Shown: piece after piece, positions 45,699 through 53,370 of the stretch
How the letters are laid out: each line of letters opens with the position of its first letter
How positions within the stretch are numbered: position 1 is the stretch's first letter
Origin: Solimonas_A sp052035235
GTDB taxonomy: Bacteria > Pseudomonadota > Gammaproteobacteria > Nevskiales > Nevskiaceae
Assembly: GCA_052035235.1 (NCBI GenBank)
Contig: JBPOHT010000026.1
Coordinates: 76,186-140,185 of the forward strand
Direction: 5' to 3'
DNA length: 64,000 nt
Notes under the pieces: generated by a model
The model's database searches: none
What the model was told of the DNA's origin: nothing
What the model saw: only the letters and a program-made list of their open reading frames with translations
Position numbers and translations under genes: made by a program

Positions 45699-47579
45699 AT
45701 GAGCGAACAGAAATCCTCCTCGGCCCTCGGCCGTTTCTTCGGGCGAATCTGGAAAGGCGCGGTCATCATCTACCGTGGCCTTTTCATTCTCAGTCTGGCG
45801 ATCGGCCTGTTCGTGATGTTCACCTTCTTCGGTGGCGGCACGCCGCCTAAGATCGAGGACAACGTGGCGCTGATCCTGGCGCCCACCGGCGCCCTGGTAG
45901 AGCAGGTTGACCAGGACCCGGGCCAGCACCTGGTGGAAAGCCTGCGCGGCGAGCCGCCGTCGCAGACGCTGCTGCGTGACCTGATCGACGCCCTGGACCT
46001 GGCGCGTGACGACAAGCGCATCACCTTCGCCGTGCTCAAGCTCGACGCCCTGGCCAACGCCGGACTGCCGCAGCTGGAGGAACTGGGGGTGGCGATCAAG
46101 CGCTTCCAGGCCGCCGGCAAGAAGGTGGTGGCCTACAGCCCCTGGTACGACCAGGCGCCGTACTTCGCCGCCGCATTGGCCGACGAGGTGGTGGTGGACC
46201 CGCAGGGCATGGTCCACATTGAAGGCTTCAGTGTCTACCAGAATTACTTCAAGGACGCGCTGGACAAGCTCGGCGTGCGCATCAACGTGTTCCGCGTCGG
46301 CGAATACAAGTCCGCCGTGGAGCCGTTCACGCGCAATGACATGTCCGAGGATGCGCGCCAGGCCAACATCGCCTGGCTGGGCGATCTGTGGACCGACTAC
46401 GCCAAGACCGTGGATGGCGCCCGCAAGCTACCCGAGAATGGCGTGATCGATTACGTCACCGGCATGCGCCAGGCGCTGGAGACCGGCGGCGGCGACAGCG
46501 CGGCCTACGCCAAGAAGGCCGGGCTGGTCACGCATGTGGAGACGCTGAAGGAATTCCGCCAGCGCATGGGTGCCATCGTCGGCATCGACGACGACCACGG
46601 CAGCTTCCGCCAGGTGCACTTCAACGAATACCTGCGCGCCATGCAGCACGCCAAGAAGAAGCCCCAGGCGAAGGGCAAGGGCAGCAAGGTGGCCCTGGTG
46701 GTCGTCCAGGGCGAGATCGTGGACGGTCCGGGTGATGTCGGCCAGGCCGGCGGTGACACCATCGCCGACCTGCTCGACCAGGCGCGCCGTGACGAGGACG
46801 TGGCCGCGGTGGTCCTGCGCGTGGACTCGCCCGGCGGCAGCGTCTGGGCTTCCGAACAGATCCGCCGCGAGGTGGATGCGCTGAAGGCGGAGGGTAAGCC
46901 GGTGGTGGCGTCGATGTCCACGGTGGCCGCCAGCGGCGGCTACTGGATCTCGATGGACGCCAACCAGATCTGGGCGCACAGCACCACGATCACCGGCTCC
47001 ATCGGCATCTTCGGCCTGATCCCCACCATCGACCAGGCCCTGGGCAAGATCGGCGTGCACACCGACGGCGTCGGCACCACGCCGCTGGCCGGCAGCCTGC
47101 GCCTGGATCGCCCGCTGTCGCCGGAAATCTCCAGCATCATCCAGTCGCAGATCGACAAGGGCTACCGCGACTTCATCGGTGGCGTCGCCAAGGCGCGCAA
47201 GCTGCCGGTGGAGAAGGTCGACGAGCTGGCCCGTGGCCGTGTCTGGAGCGGCGGCGACGCCAAGACGCTCGGACTGGTCGACCATCTCGGCGGGCTCGAG
47301 GAAGCGGCGGATGCCGCGGCCAAGCTCGCCAGCCTGGCTCCGGAGAGCTTTGAGTTGCAGGAGTACAGCCCGGCGCGCGGCTTCCCCTTCGACTTCCTGC
47401 TGCCGTTCTCGGGCAGCATCAAGCTGGACTTCCTGCCGGCCGGCACCACGCGCTGGCTGACCACCCTGCTGCAGCGCACGGACGCCGAGCGCGCCCTGCG
47501 CAGCCTCAACGATCCGCGCGGCATGTACGCCAACTGCTACTGCACGCCGAGCATGGGCGGCAGCATCATCGGCCGCTGA
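45699..47579 (+). CDS. sppA: Signal peptide peptidase SppA, 67-kDa type
   Basis: SppA degrades signal peptides left in the inner membrane after cleavage. The 626-residue double-domain form has one N-terminal membrane helix (FILSLAIGLFVMFTFFGGG), the catalytic Lys in RVGEYKSAVEPFTRND of the first domain and the catalytic Ser in MSTVAASGGYWISMDANQIW of the second. These are the Ser/Lys dyad residues. The length matches E. coli SppA (618). A hydrolase and murI follow. Confidence 0.94.
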   Translation: MSEQKSSSALGRFFGRIWKGAVIIYRGLFILSLAIGLFVMFTFFGGGTPPKIEDNVALILAPTGALVEQVDQDPGQHLVESLRGEPPSQTLLRDLIDALDLARDDKRITFAVLKLDALANAGLPQLEELGVAIKRFQAAGKKVVAYSPWYDQAPYFAAALADEVVVDPQGMVHIEGFSVYQNYFKDALDKLGVRINVFRVGEYKSAVEPFTRNDMSEDARQANIAWLGDLWTDYAKTVDGARKLPENGVIDYVTGMRQALETGGGDSAAYAKKAGLVTHVETLKEFRQRMGAIVGIDDDHGSFRQVHFNEYLRAMQHAKKKPQAKGKGSKVALVVVQGEIVDGPGDVGQAGGDTIADLLDQARRDEDVAAVVLRVDSPGGSVWASEQIRREVDALKAEGKPVVASMSTVAASGGYWISMDANQIWAHSTTITGSIGIFGLIPTIDQALGKIGVHTDGVGTTPLAGSLRLDRPLSPEISSIIQSQIDKGYRDFIGGVAKARKLPVEKVDELARGRVWSGGDAKTLGLVDHLGGLEEAADAAAKLASLAPESFELQEYSPARGFPFDFLLPFSGSIKLDFLPAGTTRWLTTLLQRTDAERALRSLNDPRGMYANCYCTPSMGGSIIGR

Positions 47580-47594
47580 AGCCTGCTCCCCGGC

Positions 47595-48386
47595 ATGCCC
47601 AAGGCCAGCATCGGCGATATCGACGTCCATTACGTCGAGGCGGGCTCCGGCACGCCGCTGGTGCTGGTCCACGGCCTCGGGGGCTCCTGGGCCGACTGGG
47701 ACTACCAGATCGCCCCCTTCGGCGAGCACTACCGCGTGCTGGCGCCGGACCTGCGCGGCTTCGGCGACACGCCGATCGGCACGAAGGGTCCGGGGGTGAT
47801 GCAGTTCGTCGAGGACCTGCGCCGCTTCCTCGATGCCACCGGCATCGACAGCTGCCTGCTGGTAGGCCATAGCATGGGTGGCGCGGTGTGCCTGCAGTTC
47901 GCGTTGCAGTACCCGCAGCGCGTGCAGCGCCTGGTGATCACCAACAGCGTGCCCGGCTTCCGGCCGCGCACACCACGCCAGCACTTCGAGATCGGCTACC
48001 GCCTGCTGGTGATGGGGCTGCTGGGCCCGGCGCGGCTGTCGCGCATCAGCGCGCACCGCATGTTCCCGGGGCCGGAGAACGAAGGCCTGCGGGCCAAGGT
48101 GATCGCCCGCGGTGCCCGCAACACGCGCCGCGCCTACCTGGGCTCGCTCGGGCGCCTGGTGCAGTGGTCGGTGATCGACCGCCTGCCCGAGCTGAAGATG
48201 CCAGTGCTGGTGGTCGGGGCAGGGAAGGACTACTTCGGCCATGAAGACGTGGTGAAGTTCGCGCACGCGCTGCCGCGAGGTTCCCTGCACTGGTTCCCGG
48301 AAGGGCGCCACGGCCTGCCTTCCGAGGCGCCGGAGGCCTTCAATCCGGTGCTGCTGAAGTTCTTCCGCAGAAAGCTGAAGGCATGA
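47595..48386 (+). CDS. Alpha/beta hydrolase
   Basis: The 263-residue protein has the classic alpha/beta hydrolase order: VLVHGLGGSWADWDYQI, the nucleophile Ser in LLVGHSMGGAVCLQ, the acidic residue in VVGAGKDYFG and the catalytic His in EGRHGLPSEAPEAF. No substrate can be named. It starts 15 bases after sppA and overlaps the murI start (ATGA), so it is co-translated with murI. Confidence 0.85.
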   Translation: MPKASIGDIDVHYVEAGSGTPLVLVHGLGGSWADWDYQIAPFGEHYRVLAPDLRGFGDTPIGTKGPGVMQFVEDLRRFLDATGIDSCLLVGHSMGGAVCLQFALQYPQRVQRLVITNSVPGFRPRTPRQHFEIGYRLLVMGLLGPARLSRISAHRMFPGPENEGLRAKVIARGARNTRRAYLGSLGRLVQWSVIDRLPELKMPVLVVGAGKDYFGHEDVVKFAHALPRGSLHWFPEGRHGLPSEAPEAFNPVLLKFFRRKLKA

Positions 48387-49150
48387 GCTCTGCGCCTATC
48401 GGTGTGTTCGACTCCGGCGTCGGCGGCATCTCGGTGCTGCGCGAGATGCGGCGCCTGCTGCCGCGCGAGAACCTGGTCTACTACGCCGACAGCGGAAACT
48501 GCCCGTACGGCGGCAAGACCCGCGAGCAAATCCAGGCGCGCGCGGTGGCGATCACCGAGTACCTGATTGCCCGCGGTGCCAAGCTGATCGTAGTGGCCTG
48601 CAACACCGCCACCATCGCCGCGGTGGAGCACCTGCGCGCCACCTATCCGATCCCCTTCGTCGGCATGGAGCCGGCGGTGAAGCCGGCGGCAGCGCAGACG
48701 CGCAGTGGCGTGGTCGGCGTGCTGGCCACCGGCGCGGCACTGGCCGGCGACAAGTTCCACAAGCTGGTGGCGGATCATGCCGGCGGCGTGCGCGTCATCA
48801 CCCAGCCCTGTCCGGGCCTGGTGGAGCAGGTGGAGGCCGGGCTGCTGGACGGTGCCGATACGCGCGAGCTGGTGCAGCGCTACACCGCCCCGCTGCTGCA
48901 GCAAGGCGCCGACGTGATGGTGCTGGGCTGCACCCACTATCCCTTCCTGCGGCCGCTGATCCAGGACGTGGTCGGCCCGGGCGTGAGCCTGATCGACACC
49001 GGCGCCGCCGTGGCGCGGCAGGCGCAGCGCCTGCTGGAGCGCGAGGGGCTGGCCAACGACGCCGAGCAAGCCGGCAGCATCGAGTGGCATGGCAGCGGCG
49101 ATCCGGAGCAACTGGAGCGGCTGCGTCCGTTGCTGATGCCGGAAGGCTAG
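48383..49150 (+). CDS. murI: Glutamate racemase
   Basis: MurI makes D-glutamate for peptidoglycan. The 255-residue product has the two catalytic cysteines in VVACNTATIAAVEHL and VLGCTHYPFLRPL, the Asp in PIGVFDSGVGGISVLREM and YYADSGNCPYGGKTREQI. The last codons (ERLRPLLMPEG) recur, with two changed bases, 144 bases downstream after a repeat insertion, so the natural end may have been altered. Confidence 0.94.
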   Translation: MSSAPIGVFDSGVGGISVLREMRRLLPRENLVYYADSGNCPYGGKTREQIQARAVAITEYLIARGAKLIVVACNTATIAAVEHLRATYPIPFVGMEPAVKPAAAQTRSGVVGVLATGAALAGDKFHKLVADHAGGVRVITQPCPGLVEQVEAGLLDGADTRELVQRYTAPLLQQGADVMVLGCTHYPFLRPLIQDVVGPGVSLIDTGAAVARQAQRLLEREGLANDAEQAGSIEWHGSGDPEQLERLRPLLMPEG

Positions 49151-49178
49151 AACAAAACGCGGGAGCGGCTTCAGCCCC

Positions 49179-49253
49179 GTAGCCCGGTTTCGCGTAGCGA
49201 AGCCGGGGGCATAGGCGATGCAGCCCTGGCTTGCCTGCGGCAAACCAGGCTAC
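49179..49253. repeat. Paired 29-bp inverted repeats (REP doublet)
   Basis: The arms 49179-49207 and 49225-49253 are inverted, imperfect copies sharing GTAGCC-GGTTT at the outer end. The second arm closely matches the single unit at 40026-40054. Each arm can fold by itself (CCCGGTTTCGC/GCGAAGCCGGG in the first). This is a second REP family, different from the 83-bp elements. Confidence 0.75.
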
Positions 49254-49258
49254 GACCG

Positions 49259-49290
49259 GAGCGGCTGCGGCCGCTGCTGATGCCGGAAGG
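49259..49290 (+). pseudogene. Duplicated 3' end of murI
   Basis: These 32 bases match murI bases 49115-49146 at 30 of 32 positions. The copy is in the same reading register (offset 144 bases) and would encode ERLRPLLMPEGLV before a TAG at 49298. It is probably the original or an ancestral end of murI cut off by insertion of the repeat doublet, or a target duplication. Confidence 0.65.
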
Positions 49291-49294
49291 CCTG

Positions 49295-49356
49295 GTGTAG
49301 GAGCCAGCTTGCTGGCGACCTCTTGCAACAAGTCGCCAGCAAGCTGGCTCCTGCAC
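49295..49356. terminator. 25-bp-arm hairpin between murI and nadC
   Basis: The arms 49295-49319 and 49332-49356 are reverse complements with one mismatch and a 12-base loop. It sits at the meeting point of convergent murI and nadC and can end transcripts from both sides. The arm (GTAGGAGCCAGCTTGCTGGC) is a REP-type sequence. Confidence 0.7.
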
Positions 49357-49365
49357 CCCGGGGAT

Positions 49366-50220
49366 TCAGGCAAACCGCATCGACAGATCCAGCGCCCGGA
49401 TGTGCTTGGTGATGCTGCCGATGGCGATGCGGTCCACGCCGCACTCGGCATAGCCGCGCACGTTCTGCAGCGTCGCCCCGCCGGAATACTCGATCACGGT
49501 CTTGCCGCCGCGGGTGCGGTGCTCGCGCACCAGGCGCACGGCTTCGCGCAGGTCGGGCAGGCTGAAGTCGTCCACCAGCAGCAGGTCCACGTTGGCGTCC
49601 AGCGCCGCGCGGGCCTCCTCCATCGTCTCCGCCTCGGTCATCAGCGGCACGCCGGACTCCAGCGCGCGGGCGTTGGCGATGGCCTGGCGGATGCCGCCGG
49701 CAGCGGCGATATGGTTTTCCTTGATCAGGATGCCGTCGTAGAGGCCGATGCGGTGGTTGATGCCGCCGCCGCAGAGCACGGCGTACTTCTGTGCGTTGCG
49801 CAGGCCCGGCAGGGTCTTGCGCGTGTCGGCGATGCGTGCGCCGGTGCCGGCCACGGCGTCCACATACTGGCGCACCGCGGTGGCAGTGCCCGACAGGGTC
49901 TGCAGGAAATTCAGCGCCGGGCGCTCGCCGGTGAGCAGCGCGCGTGCCGGGCCGCGCAGCTCGTAGAGCCGCTGGTCGGGAGTGACCTGCTGGCCTTCCT
50001 GCACCAGCCACTTGACCTCGATGGCAGGGTCCAGCTGGCGGAACACTTCGTCCACCCAGGGGCGGCCGCAGACCACGGCGTTCTCGCGGGAGATCACGTA
50101 GGCCTGGCCCTGCTCTGCGGCGGGCACCAGTCGCGCCGTAAAGTCACCGTCACCCACGTCCTCGGCCAGCGCGTGCGAAACGACGGCCTGTAGGTCCGTC
50201 ACGTAGGCGGGGAGCGTCAT
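49366..50220 (-). CDS. nadC: Quinolinate phosphoribosyltransferase NadC
   Basis: NadC converts quinolinate and PRPP to nicotinate mononucleotide in NAD synthesis. The 284-residue product has VCGRPWVDEVFRQLDPAIEV, the substrate-binding TRKTLPGLRNAQKYAV, GGGINHRIGLYDGILIKENH and YSGGATLQNVRGYAECGVD. It begins 4 bases after the argF stop on the same strand. nadA, the preceding pathway enzyme, is encoded 12 kb away. Confidence 0.95.
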   Translation of the reverse strand: MTLPAYVTDLQAVVSHALAEDVGDGDFTARLVPAAEQGQAYVISRENAVVCGRPWVDEVFRQLDPAIEVKWLVQEGQQVTPDQRLYELRGPARALLTGERPALNFLQTLSGTATAVRQYVDAVAGTGARIADTRKTLPGLRNAQKYAVLCGGGINHRIGLYDGILIKENHIAAAGGIRQAIANARALESGVPLMTEAETMEEARAALDANVDLLLVDDFSLPDLREAVRLVREHRTRGGKTVIEYSGGATLQNVRGYAECGVDRIAIGSITKHIRALDLSMRFA

Positions 50221-50224
50221 GGCT

Positions 50225-51136
50225 TTACTGTGCCTTCGGCGCCATGCCGAGCAGGAACTCCACCAGGGCCATCTGCGCCCACAGGCGGTTCTCGGCCTCG
50301 TCGTAGATCACCGACTGCGGCCCGTCGATGACCGAAGCGCTGACTTCCTCGCCGCGGTGGGCGGGCAGGCAGTGCAGGAAGATCGCTTCCGGCTTGGCGC
50401 GGGCCATCATGGCGTCGTCCACCTGGTAGCCGGCAAAGGCCTTCAGGCGACGCTGGGTCTCGGCTTCCTGGCCCATGCTGGTCCAGGTGTCGGTGATCAC
50501 CACGTCGGCGCCGGTGGCGGCGCTGGCGGCGTCCGCCACCAGCTCGATACGGGAACCGCCGGCACGGACGATCTCCTGCGAGGGTTCGTAGCCGACCGGC
50601 GCGGCAATCTTCAGCTTGAAATCGAACAACTGCGCCGCCTCGATGAAGGAGTGGCAGACATTGTTGCCGTCGCCGATCCAGGCAGCGGTCTTGCCCTTGG
50701 GGCTGCCGCGGTGCTCGGTCCAGACCTGCATGTCGGCCAGCAACTGGCAGGGGTGGTGCAGGTTCGACAGGCCGTTGATCACCGGTACGCGGGAGTGGCG
50801 CGCCAGTTCTTCCTGGTCGGCCTGGGAATCGTTGCGGATCATGATGGCGTCGCACATGCGCGACAGCACCTGTGCGGTGTCCATGAGCGGCTCGTCGCGG
50901 CCCATCTGGGTGGCGCTGGCGCTGAGGAACAGGGCGTGCCCGCCGAACTTCACCATGCCGGACTCGAAGCTGACGCGGGTGCGCGTCGAGCTCTTGGTGA
51001 ACAGCATCGCCAGGGTCTTGCCGATGAACGGGCGGTAGGCGGGGTCGCGGCTGTTCTTGAGCGCGATGGCGCGCCCAACGATCCCTTGCGCCTCCTCGGC
51101 GCTCAGGTCGGACAGCTTCAGCAGGTGGCGGGTCAT
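50225..51136 (-). CDS. argF: Ornithine carbamoyltransferase
   Basis: ArgF makes citrulline from ornithine and carbamoyl phosphate in arginine synthesis. The 303-residue product has the carbamoyl-phosphate motif KSSTRTRVSFESGMV, QMGRDEPLMDTAQVLSRM, the NGLSNLHHPCQLLADM motif and the HCLPAHRGEEVSASV ornithine site. The ATG at 51136 gives the usual MTRHLLKLSDLS start; the longer frame upstream runs through a terminator hairpin and is not coding. A hairpin with T run lies 18 bases before the ATG. Confidence 0.95.
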   Translation of the reverse strand: MTRHLLKLSDLSAEEAQGIVGRAIALKNSRDPAYRPFIGKTLAMLFTKSSTRTRVSFESGMVKFGGHALFLSASATQMGRDEPLMDTAQVLSRMCDAIMIRNDSQADQEELARHSRVPVINGLSNLHHPCQLLADMQVWTEHRGSPKGKTAAWIGDGNNVCHSFIEAAQLFDFKLKIAAPVGYEPSQEIVRAGGSRIELVADAASAATGADVVITDTWTSMGQEAETQRRLKAFAGYQVDDAMMARAKPEAIFLHCLPAHRGEEVSASVIDGPQSVIYDEAENRLWAQMALVEFLLGMAPKAQ

Positions 51137-51154
51137 GACAAAACGGTTCCCTAG

Positions 51155-51189
51155 AAAAAGCAAAAGGGCCGTTCCCGGTGGAACGGCCC
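51155..51189 (-). terminator. Intrinsic terminator or attenuator just before argF
   Basis: On the minus strand GGGCCGTTCC (51180-51189) and GGAACGGCCC (51166-51175) form a perfect 10-bp stem with a 4-base loop, followed by TTTTGCTTTTT (51155-51165). The argF ATG is only 18 bases further on. It could end sodB transcripts, or act inside an argF leader. A downstream GGGAAC overlapping the argF ribosome-binding region could pair with the 5' arm instead. Confidence 0.8.
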
Positions 51190-51205
51190 CGTTGCGTTGT
51201 GAATT

Positions 51206-51473
51206 AGAGTCTATCCGTGCATCAGGCACGCGTGCGACGGCGTGCCATTTTCGTGTCCCGCTAACCCTATCGACCCGCGGTGTACACGAGTACATAAGGG
51301 GCGATAGGGAACGCGGGGCGCGAAAATGGCCCCGTCCCGAAGGGTTGCGCCAGAAATCGCGCCATGCGACGCCGGCCGCCGCTTATTGGGTCCACCCAAC
51401 CTCGCGTCGCCCGGCTGAGCCTGGCGCGATTTCTGGCAGCAACGCACGCGTGTCTGATGCACGGATAGACTCT
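51206..51473. mobile_element. MITE-like element with 31-bp terminal inverted repeats and two internal hairpins
   Basis: The ends 51206-51236 and 51443-51473 are reverse complements over 31 bases with one mismatch, each containing TCTATCCGTGCATCA or its complement. Inside are two more long inverted repeats: 51244-51272 with 51302-51330 (GCCATTTTCG arm) and 51344-51363 with 51423-51443 (GCCAGAAATCGCGCC arm). There is no coding capacity beyond chance frames. It occupies nearly all the space between sodB and argF. Confidence 0.85.
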
Positions 51474-51477
51474 GAGC

Positions 51478-52053
<576 letters not shown>

Positions 52054-52108
52054 TGATTTAATTCCTTTTGTTGCTAAGCGGCGCCGGGAATGCGCCGGCC
52101 GGCTGCAA

Positions 52109-52148
52109 GTGGGGCCGACAAAATAGGCGAGCGGCCCCACAAATTCAA
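52109..52148 (-). promoter_or_regulatory. sodB promoter overlapped by a perfect 9-bp inverted repeat
   Basis: On the minus strand TTGAAT (52143-52148) and TATTTT (52120-52125) are 17 bases apart. The inverted repeat GTGGGGCCG (52109-52117) and CGGCCCCAC (52132-52140), 14 bases apart, flanks the -10 box. That is where a repressor or regulator would bind. It does not resemble a Fur box. Confidence 0.6.
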
Positions 52149-52177
52149 TACCACGTAGGGACTTGGACCGAATCTTG

Positions 52178-52211
52178 CGGGGATTCATTCCCCGGGCAGT
52201 GCGCGTATAAT
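52178..52211 (+). promoter_or_regulatory. grxD promoter with palindrome upstream of TATAAT
   Basis: TATAAT (52206-52211) is a perfect -10 box; TTCATT (52184-52189) at 16 bases is a weak -35. The -35 lies within the palindrome CGGGGA-TTCAT-TCCCCG (52178-52194), which suggests control by a DNA-binding protein at this site. Confidence 0.5.
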
Positions 52212-52252
52212 CCGCGCCCGCCGTACCCTTACCAGCAGCCGGAGAAGGCAAA

Positions 52253-52582
52253 ATGGACGCGCTGGAGCGCATCAAGAAGCAGGTCACCGACAACCCGATC
52301 ATGATCTACATGAAGGGCTCGCCGGATTTTCCCCAGTGCGGTTTCTCCGCCCGGGCGACCCAGGCCCTCAAGGCCTGCAACGTCCCGTTCTCCTACGTGA
52401 ACATCTTCGAGGACGAAGAGGTCTACCGCGCGCTACCCAAGTACGCCAACTGGCCCACCTTCCCGCAGCTCTACGTCAAGGGCGAGCTGGTCGGCGGCTG
52501 CGACATCACGCTGGACCTCTACCAGTCCGGCGAACTGCAGAAGATGCTGCAGGAAGCGGTCGCGGACAGCAAAGCGGCCTGA
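52253..52582 (+). CDS. grxD: Monothiol glutaredoxin GrxD
   Basis: GrxD carries [2Fe-2S] clusters with glutathione and hands them to target proteins. The 109-residue product has the CGFS active site in SPDFPQCGFSARATQALKAC and the glutathione-binding NWPTFPQLYVKGELVGGCDI. It is divergent from sodB across 199 bases; a strong bidirectional terminator follows. Confidence 0.95.
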   Translation: MDALERIKKQVTDNPIMIYMKGSPDFPQCGFSARATQALKACNVPFSYVNIFEDEEVYRALPKYANWPTFPQLYVKGELVGGCDITLDLYQSGELQKMLQEAVADSKAA

Positions 52583-52600
52583 TTCAGCGTCAGGTCACAG

Positions 52601-52628
52601 AAAAACGCCCGCATCAGCGGGCGTTTTT
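52601..52628. terminator. Bidirectional terminator after grxD and the DJ-1 gene
   Basis: AAAAACGCCCGC and GCGGGCGTTTTT form a perfect 12-bp stem with an ATCA loop. The A/T tails on both sides give a T run in either direction, fitting the convergent grxD and DJ-1 genes. Confidence 0.92.
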
Positions 52629-52653
52629 CGTTTCCGGCCGTTTTTCCGGATTC

Positions 52654-53196
52654 TCAGGCGGCCAGCAGCCCCTGGGCGACCGAGCGGCGCTTTTCCGCCC
52701 CGCCGAGCACCTCCACCAGCTGCAGGCCGAAGGCGACCGCGCTGGCCGGCCCCTGGCCGGTCACGCAGTGGCCGTCCACCACCACCGGCAGGTCCACGTA
52801 GTGCAGCAGCTGTTCGCGGAAGGAGGGGTAGCAGGTGGCCTTCTTGCCATCCAGCAGCCCATGCGCGGACAGCACCAGGGCGGGGGAGGCGCAGATCGCC
52901 CCGGTCCAGCGGTGGGCCTGGCGCTGTGCCTTGAGCTTCTCCACCAGGCCGGCATGAGCCGACAGGGCTTGCGCGCCCTTTTCGCCGCCCGGCAGGACGA
53001 TGAGATCGAAATCCCGGCCGGCGACATCCGCCCATAGCGCGTCGGCGGTCAGCTTCAGGCCGCGGGTGCCTTCCACCTCGCGCCCACTCTCGATGCTGGC
53101 AACGGTCACCGTGACTTCACCACGCCGCAGCACGTTGATGATGGTGACGGCCTCCATGGATTCCGAACCGTTTGCGACGACGACCAGAGCATTCAT
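52654..53196 (-). CDS. DJ-1/PfpI-family protein (YajL-like)
   Basis: The 180-residue protein is a DJ-1/YajL-type protein, a family tied to oxidative-stress protection and deglycase or chaperone activity. The nucleophilic Cys is in GAICASPALVLSAHG, the Glu of the triad near the N-terminus in NGSESMEAVTIINVLRRG, and LIVLPGGEKGAQAL precedes it. The ATG at 53196 gives MNALVVVANGSESME, the family start. It converges on grxD, and sodB is close by. Confidence 0.9.
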   Translation of the reverse strand: MNALVVVANGSESMEAVTIINVLRRGEVTVTVASIESGREVEGTRGLKLTADALWADVAGRDFDLIVLPGGEKGAQALSAHAGLVEKLKAQRQAHRWTGAICASPALVLSAHGLLDGKKATCYPSFREQLLHYVDLPVVVDGHCVTGQGPASAVAFGLQLVEVLGGAEKRRSVAQGLLAA

Positions 53197-53370
53197 CGTG
53201 GAAACTCCTTTGGCTTTTTTGTGTGAAAACCGCGTTTGGGCACGGTGGTAGAATGCCACAGCCCTTTTCGCTTCCGCCCGACCCATAAAAATTAAGTTCG
53301 GAGAGCGAAGGATGCCGGGTTGTCGTCACATCAAAATCCCTACTGCCGGCGAGCGTTTGCGAGGTGAGGC

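Larger units (their letters stand above)
49151..49365. other. Repeat-filled gap between murI and nadC
   Basis: These 215 bases between convergent murI and nadC hold no gene. In order they contain the start of a GGAGCGGCTTCAGCC repeat, the paired 29-bp repeats (49179-49253), a copy of the murI 3' end (49259-49290) and a 25-bp-arm hairpin (49295-49356). Confidence 0.8.

Noticed and set aside
49151..49365. A CRISPR array in the repeat cluster after murI
   Set aside because: The repeats are inverted hairpins of different families, not regularly spaced direct repeats, and no cas gene is present.
51137..51295. A longer argF start at 51295
   Set aside because: The extra codons read through a terminator hairpin and part of the MITE-like element; the ATG at 51136 is the family start.
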